DNA of 64,000 nt from Cenococcum geophilum 1.58. Taxonomy: Eukaryota; Ascomycota; Dothideomycetes; Gloniales; Gloniaceae. Shown piece after piece: positions 44,251 through 54,998 of this stretch. The stretch lies in assembly GCA_001692895.1 (NCBI GenBank), contig KV748248.1, positions 299,602-363,601 on the forward strand, written 5' to 3'. The stretch's first letter is position 1, and the number at the start of each line of letters is the position of its first letter. Below the pieces are notes generated by a model that was given only the letters and a program-made list of their open reading frames with translations, did not search any database and was not told where the DNA came from. The translations under genes and the position numbers were made by a program.

Positions 44251-44554
44251 TCCGGACTTTAGACATTCTGCCGCTGCAATAATATATTGTGGCGCCAACA
44301 ACGGCCAATAGAAGCACGTCAGAGTGACAGGCGGTGAGGCGATGATGTGCTCTCTTGGCCCGTTATCGGTTCGATTTTTCTTTCGGCAATTGGCACAGAA
44401 AACTACTCATTCCCCTTGCTCACTCTCCGCTCCGCTTCTTAAACCGACACCCTCCCCAAACCTTGCGCCTTCTCTCACATTTCCAATTCTTTTCCTCCTA
44501 CGACTACTCTTGATCCAGCTTCAAACTCCTAAACTCTGTTTCAATACCGCAAAC

Positions 44555-45925
44555 ATGGTCAGTGCTAATGGAGTAAACGGTGTGTCGGACAAGAAGGTAT
44601 CCCTCCCTTCCGAGCCATTTTGACTGATTTACAAAATTGGGCATGCTGACACTCCTTCAGAACACCTTCTTGTTCACCTCCGAGTCTGTGGGTGAGGGCC
44701 ACCCAGACAAGATCTGGTGAGCTTGACTTTTCGCTCTTTGCCACAAATTCCGAAGCCCCTCAGTTGCTAATCGCTCTTTTCCTGTAGTGATCAGGTTTCA
44801 GACGCCATCCTCGATGCCTGCCTCAAGGAGGATCCGTTTTCCAAGGTCGCTTGCGAGACGGCCGCCAAGACCGGCATGATCATGGTCTTCGGTGAGATCA
44901 CAACAAAGGCCCATCTCGACTACCAAAAGATTATCCGAAACGCCATTAAGGACATCGGCTACGATCACTCCGACAAGGGTTTCGACTACAAGACCTGCAA
45001 CGTCCTCGTCGCCATTGAGCAACAGTCGCCCGACATTGCTCAGGGTCTTCACTACGATGAGGCTCTTGAGAGACTCGGTGCTGGTGACCAGGGTATCATG
45101 TTCGGCTACGCTACTGATGAGACGCCCGAGCTGTTGCCATTGACTCTCCAGCTCGCTCACAAACTCAACCGTGCCATGAAGGAGGCCCGAAATAACGGAA
45201 GCCTTCCCTGGCTGCGACCAGACACAAAGACTCAAGTCACCGTTGAGTACAAGCACGATGGTGGTGCTGTCATCCCTCTACGAGTGGACACCGTTGTCGT
45301 TAGCGCTCAGCACAGCGAGGACATCTCGACTAAGCAGCTCCGAAAGGAAATCATGGAGGAGATCGTCAAGAAGGTTATCCCCGCTAAGTACCTCGACGAC
45401 AACACCGTCTATCACGTAAGCATTTTAGTATTTAGCATATTCTTCATATTCGCTAACATTGTTTAGATCCAACCTTCGGGCCTCTTCATCATTGGTGGCC
45501 CTCAGGGTGATGCCGGTCTGACTGGCCGTAAGATTATCGTCGATACCTATGGTGGTTGGGGTGCTCATGGTGGTGGTGCCTTCTCCGGCAAGGACTACTC
45601 CAAAGTCGACCGCTCGGCTGCCTACCTTGCTCGATGGATCGCCAAGTCGCTTGTCAATGCCAAACTAGCTCGTCGCGCACTCGTCCAGCTCTCCTACGCC
45701 ATCGGTGTCGCGGAGCCTCTTTCCATCTTCGTTGAGACATACGGCACATCCGACAAATCTTCCGACGAGCTCGTTGAGATAATCAAGAACAACTTTGACC
45801 TGAGACCTGGTGTCATCGTCAAGGAGCTCAACCTTACTAACCCAATCTACTTCCAGACGGCCAAGAACGGCCACTTCTCGAACCAAGATTTCGAGTGGGA
45901 GAAGCCCAAGCAGCTTATTCTGTAA
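44555..45925 (+). CDS. SAM2: S-adenosylmethionine synthetase
   Basis: Four exons (44555-44596, 44661-44716, 44788-45415, 45467-45925) encode 394 residues. All introns are GT-AG with short fungal lengths (51-71 nt). The enzyme makes S-adenosylmethionine from ATP and methionine in the cytosol. Signature motifs are present: [13 protein letters not shown] (split by intron 2), [15 protein letters not shown] and [31 protein letters not shown] near the C-terminus is also typical. The first exon encodes the variable start [14 protein letters not shown]. Length and motifs are complete, so it should be active. Its upstream region borders the inverted-repeat element cluster by about 300 bp. Confidence 0.97.
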
Positions 45926-46875
45926 GCGGCTTGCGGCAACTGTGGATTGAATCAACTTCAACCACATTTATGACATGAATGAAACGCATGTATAGTGGGA
46001 ATTCGTCTTTCAACAACCGGCGCACGGAGGGATATACCCACGAAAGTTTTCGCATCGCATTTTTCAGGTGCAGAACTTTCAGATTATTCAACATAGAGTC
46101 ATTTTGAGGCCGCGGAGGCCTTGGAGGTAATACCCACCGCGAAGAAAAGGCATTATTTCATACAAGCGTCGGCGTTTAGGATAAAGTTCAACCTTGGGGA
46201 AAAGGCTTGAGCTCTTAGCAAATGTTCTGGATGCAGGTCCATCTCGTGGATAAAAGATTCCACACAACCATTCATAGGAAGCCCCCCTCCCCGGGGGCTC
46301 AGATTAATTAAAAACCGTTCACAACCGCCGAGCTACATCCTCCGAGTAGCCGGATGCTATCAATTTTTGCCTATCTGAAGGTCAATGCTTTCTAACAATG
46401 GTGATTTGAATTAACACGCTAAGCAAGTGCTGGTCAGGCAGTCCGAAAAGCAGAATGCGGCTCCACTGTCTGTTGCTTATCGCAAATACAAAGGGTCGAG
46501 AGAGGGACTGAAGGTTGTCGCTGGAACTGCAGACTCCCGAAGACATGCGCAGTCGCTTCGGTGGCTGGTTCTGTTCAAAGTTGCTTGCTCGTATTGACGC
46601 AGCCCCGATTTGATGTCAAATCAGAACATTTGTTTTTTTTCTAATCTTTTGTGTGGCTCACAGCAGATGTTGGCTCAGCCGCTCACAACAACGTCATCGG
46701 ATGACAACACTGCAATTTATCATCAAGGTGCATGCAACAAACTTTGATAAATACTACGCCTTTGGCACTTTCTCAAAGCTACACCTCTTCTTAATCCTAC
46801 ACGTTCCTAAAGCTTTCCCTCAGTCGCACATCAAAACATTTCCTCTTCAATACTTAACCTCGAACATTCGACGTC
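45926..46875. other. Intergenic, no gene recognised
   Basis: 3' region of the SAM synthetase gene and upstream region of the WW-domain gene. A short C/G hairpin (CCCCTCCCCGGGGGC, near 46285) is the only structure seen. Confidence 0.4.
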
Positions 46876-47739
46876 ATGGATGCACCACCATCATATGAAG
46901 CTACTGTCACCGGCTCAAGCTCAACGAATCAACCAAACACTTCCACCACGCAGCATGAATCCCGCAATGGCATCCCTCCTCAAAAACGGCGCAGCATGGA
47001 AGACGAGCTTCGACCTCTGCCCGAAGGCTAGTTGCGACAATACGACTCAGAAACCCACCACCAATTCTTCATCGACACCACCGCCTCGCCACCACGCTCA
47101 ATATGGTCGCACCCCTACGACGACGAGCAATACCTCTCGACCCTCTCGCCCGCCGAGCGCGAAAAAGTAACCCGCCTCCACCGCAGCGTCAGCCTCGCCG
47201 ACATCGAAGCCGAAAGCAGCGACGACGACACCCACCGCCCGCAGCAGCAGCAGCAGCATGCAGAGCTACCTCCACGCAAATCCCCCAACGACGCCAACGA
47301 CGCCAACCCAACCGGCATCCACAAGTTCGGCCGCCGCATGAAGGACAAGCTAACGCACTCAACGCACGCGGAGCGCGAGCGCGCCCGGCAGCAGCGCGCC
47401 GAGCAGGAGCGCCGCGCCTACGAGGCCCACCTGCGCGCACGCGACGCCATGGCGCGCGCGCTGCGGACGGGCGAGCCGCAGTTCCTGGGCAAGGACACCG
47501 ACGGCCGCGACGTGTACATCGAGCCGCCGAACGGGCCGGCGGCGGCGGCGCTGCCGAGGGGCGCCTACGGGTATAGTCCGTATGCGCAGGGCGGCGCGTA
47601 TGCGAATCCGAATGCGCGGTTTGTGAGGCCGGCGCAACCGTATGAGCGGCCGTATGGATATGGGTACGGGGGCGGTTATGGATTTCCTATCGTTGGGGGG
47701 TTGTTGGGCGGGGCGTTGTTGGGGGGTTTGTTGTTTTAG
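46876..47739 (+). pseudogene. WW-domain protein with in-frame TAG at the first Trp
   Basis: The ATG at 46876 opens MDAPPSYEATVTGSSS (contains a PPSY motif) and reaches RPLPEG, followed by TAG at 47029-47031. The same frame continues without interruption to 47739. The sequence around the stop, PLPEG-stop-LRQYDSETHHQFFID and then SIWSHPYDD, is a WW domain with the first signature Trp codon (TGG) replaced by TAG and the second Trp region intact. The rest has a poly-Gln/His stretch, a basic helical region (ERERARQQRAEQERRAYEAH) and a Gly/Tyr-rich tail ending in a hydrophobic GGLLGGALLGGLLF. Without the stop it would be 287 residues. This may be a nonsense allele, a read error, or rarely a read-through site. 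A splice that skips the stop is not visible. Confidence 0.7.
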
Positions 47740-47773
47740 GTAGGAGATATATTTAAAGTAGACTTGAGTGCTT

Positions 47774-47860
47774 TATCAGCAGCCGTCGAATATAAATCAG
47801 CAGCCAACAAATATATATCAGCAGCCATCGAATATAAATAAGGAGCCATCGAACATAAAT
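47774..47860 (+). repeat. 21-bp tandem repeat downstream of the WW gene
   Basis: Four units of the form ATCAGCAGCC(A/G)TCGAATATAA with small differences. They lie just beyond the stop codon, in the 3' region. Confidence 0.75.
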
Positions 47861-48451
47861 CATCATTGTTGAAGGTATTGACACCAAGATAAGCAAAATC
47901 GATAGCACCGGACTACTTAGATTATTAATAGCTATGAAGTAGCCGTTAATTCTTCGTTAATTCTTGGTTAATAGCGGACGAAAGAGCTACGAAATATATC
48001 TAAAGCAAACCTAGATGCTTCGTCAGCAGCCTTCATAACTGTCATCGGCAGTCATCGGACATAAGGAGCAGTCTCCGAACATAAGGAGCAGTCTCAGGAG
48101 CATGATCATGGCTTTCATCAATAGCACAGGTCAACAGGCAATATCGGGCTTTCCATATTAGTAAAAGCCTATTTCTAGCTTCTGCCTCCTTCAACCCCTT
48201 CACGCCTGATACGGAAAACTTCTGCATTTAAGTCGGAGTTACTAGCATTGCTAATGTTGTACTTCAATGTGGCTCCCATGTTGGGGCCTTACCTTCCTTG
48301 GCTCGAGCTTGATGATCAGGGCGGACACTTGGCGTCACACCTACCAGCCAAACACCAACTAGGATTACGATACATATCCGCACTATGGCACCAAGCGAGC
48401 CATGTAGTGACAATCAGGGCGTCGGATCTGCCCTCTCTCAATTACGCAGTC

Positions 48452-50828
48452 ATGGATAGTTTAAGGGACGACGAGCTGGATGCTCTGCTCTCCTCCCTCC
48501 CCAATGTAGACCCCGATTTTTGGTTGGAAGCCAACTCGGGCTTCGATGGCGTCGAAAGCAGCCTTCCGACAACAAATACAACTAATGGGATCTCTGAGTT
48601 AGTCTTAGGTGTGGCTCCTTAACTCCGTGAGCCGATACTTATCTAGATCTTACAGGTGGCCTATCACGCCAGTGGACAATATACCGGTCCCAGATCTCTC
48701 CCCTTTGGACTCTCAATACATAGAGCAGAATTCAAACTTGGTCGCTTTCCCTGACGGGGACAGCCTTCAGGATAGTATTGCTTTCGCCAATTCACAATGG
48801 CCTGATTTCACAGGCCCAGATCTCGCAGACGTATGGGACGTTCTACCGTCCCAATGCCGGTTCGACGACTTCATCGTAGTGCCCGAGCCTTTGGCCTTAC
48901 CGGAACAGGGTGAAGATGCTACCGGCAGCGAAAGCAACGCGAAGAGACACTGTCGAATACCTCCTGACGCCAAAAGGTTGCTTGAGGAGTCTTTCGAACG
49001 ACATAAGCACGACCCTTATCTCCAGAAGAGTGATATAAAAGAGCTAGCACAGGCAACCAATCTATCTTTACGCCAAATTCGCACTTTCTTTGCCAATGCC
49101 AGGGCCCGGAAGTTGCCTCCGCCACCGTCACTCGGTAATGTCGAATCTGGGCTGGGTGATACCGACGAAGCAAAGAGCGCGCAGACTTCCGGTCCCGAGT
49201 TCATAATCAAACCGATCATGGCTAGTAGGGGACAGCCCGTAGCAGCGAAGAAAAGGAGGTGCTTCAGAGACCAAGAATCACAGAAGCTCCTAGCATCTGC
49301 GAATATCCATGTTCCCAGACAAACCACACCGCCTCAACAAGATCCTATGGAGCGATTCCTTTCCAGCTCCCCTGAAGACGAGGGGATATCTGAGGATGCT
49401 ATTCGGAAGGCCGCCGCTTCACTCGATTCAAATGAGATCACAAAACACCCTAGCAACGAGAGAAGATCTTCAAGTAGGGCAGATGCTATGTCCGTGACCG
49501 ATACCGCGTTCAGCAGTAACTCAGGCTCTGCTTCTTCGCATGCAAGCATCGACTCTATGACAAATCGAGGTCCTCGTAGAGGGCGTAAAAGACAGCGAAA
49601 CTCAACACTGCAGGAAGCGAAACCCTTTATCAGGAAGCCCTCCCATCCCTATAAAATCTTCCAGTGTACTTTCTGCTCGACGGATTTTGCTCAAAAATAC
49701 GACTGGCGCCGCCACGAAGAGTCTGTCCATTTCCCACAGCAAGAATGGATCTGCATGCCAGACGGGCCCACCATTCAATCCGACACTGGCGCATCCAACT
49801 GCGCCTTCTGTGGCCTCCCAAATCCATCCCCAACCCACTTCGACTCGCGCAACTGTTCTAGCTGCCTTCCAATCCCCCGCTCCGAGCGCACCTTCACACG
49901 GAAAGACAAACTCCTCCAACACCTGACCCAAGTCCACAAACAAGCCGTATTCCTACCCCACATAGCAGACTGGTGCCGGCCCATCCAGCGCGACGTCGTC
50001 ATCGCCTGCGGCATTTGCGGCCTGCGCCTCCAAACCTGGAGCGCCCGCGCCGACCACATCTCCGCCCACTTCGTCGACGGCCACAGCATGGACCTCTGGG
50101 TCGGCGCGCCGGGCGGCATCACGCCCTCGAGCGCCTTCCCAGAGGCGCACTCGCTCTCCGCGCAGGGCCTCACGCTCGACAACCCCGCCAGCTCCCCCAC
50201 AGCAGAATCCCAACACCACCACCACCACCCGTGCTCGCACTGCCCCGCCCGCTTCACCCGCTACATCGACGCCGTCTTCCACGAGCGGCAGGCCCACGCC
50301 GTCTACAAGCCGCGCCCGACCGCGCCCGATCGCGACGACGCGATGCCCAAGCCCGGCGTCGCGCAGCGCGGCGGCACGGGGCTGCGCGAGGAGTACCCCA
50401 CCGTCCTCGGCGCGCAGGTCCGGCGGCGGGCCAAGGGGGCCGAGCCGCGGTTAAAATCCGGCGGGCCGGCGGACGTGGAGGTGGGGAGTCTGGCGCTGGA
50501 GGGGTTCAAGCCTGTGCCGCGGGGGGGTGGGAAGGGGGGAGGGGGAGAAGGAGGGAAGGGACGGCTGGCCGCGCTTGTGGCTGGGGAGGGCGGGACGGCG
50601 GATGAGGCTGCTGCGGCTTTTGCTCCGGCGTCTGTCGTCCCGGCGTCCTTTGTTGGGGCGCGCCGCACGAAATTGGCTGGCGATGTGCGGCCGGATCTGA
50701 TGACGGCGAATGGTGCGCCTAAGCCATCGCGCATGACGCTGCCGGGGAGAAATGGGCTGACGCCGCCGCAACAGCCGCTCTGGGGAGCGCGCTCGAAGAC
50801 GGTATGGGGGCCTTGGGGGCTGTCGTGA
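48452..50828 (+). CDS. Homeobox and C2H2 zinc-finger transcription factor
   Basis: The first exon starts MDSLRDDELDALLSSLPNVD at 48452 and ends near 48600. The second runs to 50828 in another frame. The junction is not certain: GTGTGG (48609) to CGCCAG (about 48672) keeps the frame and gives LVL-VDNIPVPD, but the donor is weak. A homeodomain is encoded at about 48950-49120 (PPDAKRLLEESFERHKHDPY, ending LRQIRTFFANARARK). The helix-3 Asn and Arg are kept, while the usual Trp is Phe. C2H2-type fingers follow: CTFCSTDFAQKYDWRRHEES-VH, CAFC to HLTQVH, CGICGLRLQTWSARADHISA-H, and CSHCPARFTRYIDAVFHERQ-AH. The C-terminal 180 residues are Gly/Pro/Ala-rich and GC-rich. This domain pairing is known in Pezizomycotina nuclear regulators. 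No target is known to me. The RIP-degraded gypsy relic starts about 60 bp after the stop. Confidence 0.82.
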
Positions 50829-50884
50829 ATGAGGATGTTTTTCTCTACTTGGATAGATCTAACTATACCTATTCTTTTTCTACA

Positions 50885-51768
50885 CCGCTCCTAAAATACG
50901 TCTAGTAGCAATCGAAAGGTGTGAGTTCTTTATAAGGAAGACCGATTTTATTGGATTCATTATTAAACTAGGACATATTAGCATAGAACCAAAGAAAGTA
51001 GAAGCTATAGTAAGTTGGTAAGAGCTAGAGAACGTTATACAGTTAAGATCGTTCCTAGGGTTTTGTAATTACTATAGGAGGTTTATCGCGTAATAGTTAA
51101 AAAAATATTAAGCTATTTATAAGGTTAATAAAGAAAGAGGAACTATAGATATAGGGCGATAAGTAGAAGAAGCTATTTAAAGAACTTAAGGAACTATTTA
51201 CCTAAGATCTAATCCTTAAAATCTACTAGCCGAAACTAGAAACGATAGTAGAAACGGACGCATTAGACTTTACACTAGGAGTATACTTATTATAGAAATA
51301 TTAGAATATATAGCACCTAGTAGTATATTATAGATAATACTACTAAAGCTAATGTAATCGACTACCGGACCTTGCATATTACCCTATTTCACTAGCGTTA
51401 GGACTACCCTCGTATGTCTCGGATATGGTTAAAATGACTTATAGGCTTCGGAGTTAGGGGTCTACTTTTATGTATTTATACCACTTGATTTCCATAGATT
51501 TACAATCAAGTCGCTCGTTTAATTCCCACACTGCAAAGCTTATAACTAAACTATAATATCTATAATAAGGAGTTATTAGGTATAGTTATAGTACTTAAAG
51601 AATAGAGATTATTCTTATAAGGTATAGAAAAGCCATTTATAGTTAAAATAGATTATAAGAACCTAACGGGGTTCTTAATAACTAAAGAACCTTAATAAGA
51701 GATAAGTTAGATAGGTAGAAATGCTTATAGAATTCTATTTCGAAATTTAGTATACTAAGGGTACTAAA
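50885..51768 (+). pseudogene. Gypsy reverse transcriptase/RNase H fragment
   Basis: The plus strand at 50890-51080 reads LVAIERCEFFIRKTDFIGFI and continues with EPKKVEAIVSW and RSFLGFCNYYRRFIA, the RT thumb of Ty3/gypsy. 51200-51340 reads as the start of RNase H (ETDALDFTLGVYL). After a 185-bp insertion it resumes at 51536 (NYNIYNKELLGIV, PFIVKIDYKNLTGFL, YTKGTKNN). Many stops; no LTR of its own is seen. Confidence 0.82.
51351..51535. repeat. Short LTR-like insertion in the gypsy RNase H, AAGCT duplication
   Basis: 185 bp interrupting the gypsy frame, flanked by AAGCT on both sides (51346-51350, 51536-51540) and ending in TGCA. Its 3' half matches 51945-52150 closely (GATTTCCATAGATTTACAAT then CAAGTCGCTCGTTTAAT). 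Confidence 0.7.
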
Positions 51769-53531
51769 AATAATAATTCATTGCTTAACGTCCGATTCAG
51801 ATCCCTATTGGGCCCACGCGGACTACTCCTTATATATGTGGGGAGAAAACTCTATTTAAGAAAACCCCGTGATCCATCTTCCCGCCTTTTAGGACTCGCC
51901 TGCGAGGCGCCTGCGAGTCACCTGTGGTGCTCTACTGAAACCGACTACCGGTACCCTGCTGAGATACAGGATGCTGCCTGGAAGGCAGCATCAGCACTAC
52001 CCTCGTATATCTCGCATACCTCGTATATGGCTAAAATGAGTCATAGATCAAGTCATAGATCCTACGGTTAGGACTCTACATTTGTGTATATAGTTCACCT
52101 GATTTCCATAGATTTACAATCAAGTCGCTCGTTTAATACCCACACCGCAAATCTTACATCTACCTTACTTTTTGACCTCCTTGGGAACCACTGCTGCCGT
52201 AACAAGCCTACGGACGATTTTTAGTCTATACTATAAGTATTTAGAACTACGTTATATATTCTATTACTAACCCCCGTTATATAAGTTAATAAATATTTCC
52301 TTTAGCTATTGCTATTAATTCTATATCTCCGTATATCTATATAAGTCTACTTATAAAACCTTCCTAGCTTAAGAATATATACCGCGCTTTTAAGTTAGTA
52401 GTTGTTAACCTATTAGCTTATATCTCTATAAGATAGGGTTTAAGCTATTCTAATATCTAACCCGTTAAGAATAATCCTATATACGCTACTTAATTAATTA
52501 GTTTTACTAGCTTAGTTCCTTTATATCTAATCTTTAATTATATCTATATAAGGAATCCTTTTAGCTTATACTTTTCTTCTACGTACCTTTTAGTTAATAG
52601 CATCTTAATCCCCTCTCTCTTTATATCCTATAATTATTCTACTAATACTAGGTAGTTATTATCCACTTAAGCTATAAAGTCTTTAAGTTATACTATTATA
52701 ACTACTTATAAGTCATTATCTTATATACTAGTATCTCCTTCTAACCTTAAGGTAGTTACTACTATAGATAGCGTCGTAGGTACTACTTTAGATAGTATCT
52801 TATCTAACTTATTATACTATAGCTAGGTAGTAAATATATAATAAAGCCTTATAGGAAATGCTATGGTAGACTTGTTAATAGGCTAGGTATATAGGTAAAT
52901 AATAGTTAATAAGGTAAATATAAACTAGCAGAGTGGTTACCTAATAGATTAACTCTAGTTATATTCTAAGATTTACTATGAAGAAAGATCTAAGGTGGGG
53001 ACTATAGTTCCTTAAATACACAACCCGACCTCTAAGAAATATACTGGGTACGCCGGTACGTTTAATACGTCGCGTTCCCACGTTCCCACATTCCGAACTG
53101 ACCCCGTGACTCACCGTGCTGCCTTAACCAACCCGTTTCGTGCCTCTTCTCAGTAGTTGCACTACTGCCGATATAAGTTCCGTAACAGTTTAGATCTTTA
53201 AGCCGCGCCTTTTAAATCCTTTGTGTCTAATTACTCTCCGGTAATTCGTAGATTTATACCTCTCTAGTTGCTGCGATCTTTAGGTGGTTATACCTAATTA
53301 GTCATTTCGAAATATTGCTCCTAATAGCTTTTCTTTATTTTGTAATTTAGCTTTTCTACTAAGCGCGTCTAATCTTGCATTTTTAGTACCCTTTGTAGGC
53401 GAGTCCTAAAAGGCGGGGAGATGGATTACGGGGTTTTCTTAAATAGAGTTTTCTCCCCACATGTATATAAGGAGTGGTCCGCGTGGGCCCAATAGGGATC
53501 CGAATCGGACGTTAAGCAATGAATTATTATT
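51769..53531. mobile_element. Element or nested pair bounded by 133-bp inverted repeats
   Basis: 51769-51901 and 53399-53531 are reverse complements with few differences, starting AATAATAATTCATTGCTTAA. The left copy continues to about 52148 and ends CACCGCA, so it can also be read as an LTR (TGCTTAACG to CACCGCA, about 366 bp), with the right copy a partial LTR in the opposite orientation. The interior (52150-53390) is AT-rich, RIP-degraded and unreadable. Unlike the interior, the ends contain GC-rich unmutated sequence (GGGCCCACGCGG). Confidence 0.55.
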
Positions 53532-53798
53532 ATAGACTAAAAATAATTAAGGGTACAACGAAGCCTTATAGAAATACTACGATAGACTTATTGTTTTTAT
53601 TTAAAAATAATAAAAGTTAAAAGTTAAATAACAATTTAATTTATTAATACTATATATAATAGCTTTATTTTTTAAAAGTACTATAAAAGAAGCTTCTCTT
53701 ATTTTTACGCAAGAGCGGTACATAGTCGCGAAGGATTCTTTCATACCAATTGCTTTTGCCCATCTGCCTCTATTATACCGTCTGGAACTACACTAAGC

Positions 53799-54041
53799 TC
53801 AATAGTCAACGTGATCAGCACAATGGCCGCACCAGCCGCAGTCTTTGTCACATAAAGCCCAATTATAACCATCGCTGTTGCCTTCGCCTAGAGCCCAGTT
53901 ATGATCACGAAAACCCGAGCCTATCACTGGCGTATTTTCCGAATCACCACGCCCTCTTTCGCATGTTCTCCTTGCCTTCGTCTTTTTTTTTCTTTTAGGT
54001 GCTTCTCCTGCTTTCACGAATGCGACAGGAGTGAACCTCAA
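53799..54041 (-). other. Possible fragment of a Cys-rich protein
   Basis: This minus-strand frame ends in NWALCDKDCGWCGHCADHVD, with four closely spaced cysteines after a Gly/Asp/Asn-rich stretch. The upstream part (KRKKKTKARRTCERGRGD) looks less like real coding sequence and could include an intron. No family is recognised. It lies in a GC-balanced pocket within RIP-degraded DNA. Confidence 0.2.
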
Positions 54042-54123
54042 GCTTGAGTCGGTCGCCGGAAGCTTAGGCGGCGCATCGTCTCTTCTTATCTAAGCTCTGA
54101 TCAGCTCAAGTACACCACCGTCA

Positions 54124-54495
54124 TTAAGAGAGGTATGATCTTACCCTTGCGCATCTATCTTGGTTTACTTGAAGGCGTAGCCGTTGTAACGCTTGCTCTA
54201 AGGGCGACTGCGGAGGTGGACTTGAAGCCTCGTCCAAAGAAAATTGTATTGGATGTGTGGTAGGGCTAATAGTTTGAGGCTCGTTTGCTTGACAGGGTAC
54301 GTTTTGAAGAACACGGCGATCTAAAGCATGCTTGGAACGTAAGTGCTGTTGCAGGGCATCCAAGCTACAGAATGATAGATTGCAAATGTTACATGACTTA
54401 GAACCAGTAGACATAGAAGCATTGTTGCCAGTGTGTTGTTGTAGAGAATGCGTGCTGCCGAACGGCTTTTTACAGGTAGGACATTGGAGTCTCAT
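54124..54495 (-). CDS. Small C2H2 zinc-finger protein
   Basis: From the ATG at 54495 (MRLQCPTCKKPFGSTHSLQQ) the frame encodes 123 residues. The first finger is CPTCKKPFGSTHSLQQHTGN and lacks an obvious second zinc His. The second is complete: CNICNLSFCSLDALQQHLRSKH. A Pro/Ser linker and a short helix (SPLEQALQRLRLQVNQDR) end the protein. An upstream extension to 54525 without an ATG is open, so an earlier exon is possible. It could be a stand-alone gene or a fragment of the fungal proteins that pair such fingers with an exonuclease domain. It is intact although surrounded by RIP-degraded repeats. Confidence 0.55.
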   Translation of the reverse strand: MRLQCPTCKKPFGSTHSLQQHTGNNASMSTGSKSCNICNLSFCSLDALQQHLRSKHALDRRVLQNVPCQANEPQTISPTTHPIQFSLDEASSPPPQSPLEQALQRLRLQVNQDRCARVRSYLS

Positions 54496-54649
54496 CGGGA
54501 AGAAGTCACTTTTCAAGATCGACAAATGCGTTAGTGGAAAGAAGCGCTAGAGTCAATTTGTTGTCTCCACTTTACCCCACCGTGAGGATGAGCTTCGTTT
54601 GATTGGGGAGGAGCGGGCGCACATGGCAGGGTAAACCCTGGGGTGGGTA

Positions 54650-54922
54650 GCCGGGCTCTCACACGGAGTAATAAGTGGCCGATTCAGGCACAGCCCTTAA
54701 GGCCCGTGCCTGTCTTTATTTACCCAAACAACACCCATTTTGGTAGGTCAAAACCGACATCAATATGCCTAAAGCACCTAAAACACATAAATCTCGTAAA
54801 TCTCGAGCTTAACCCTATACACTACTATCTGCCTTACTATATTTTGAGTATTGATATGTCTTTGTTTGGGGCTTGAGGTCCGTGCCTGAATCGGCCACTT
54901 ATTACTCCGCGTGAGAGCCGGG
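54650..54922. mobile_element. MITE with about 45-bp inverted repeats and transposase N-terminus
   Basis: Ends carry (G)CCGGGCTCTCAC, followed by CGGAGTAATAAGTGGCCGAT in inverted copies, flanked by TA (54648-54649 and 54923-54924). Inside, a plus-strand ATG near 54765 opens MPKAPKTHKSRKSRA and then stops, which looks like the basic start of a pogo-type transposase. This suggests an internally deleted copy of an autonomous element. Confidence 0.8.
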
Positions 54923-54998
54923 TAAACAACGCTATTGCTATATAGCTATGCAGAATGAATGGTGAATTTTGAGAGTACTGCGTTGAAATTCCCCTACG

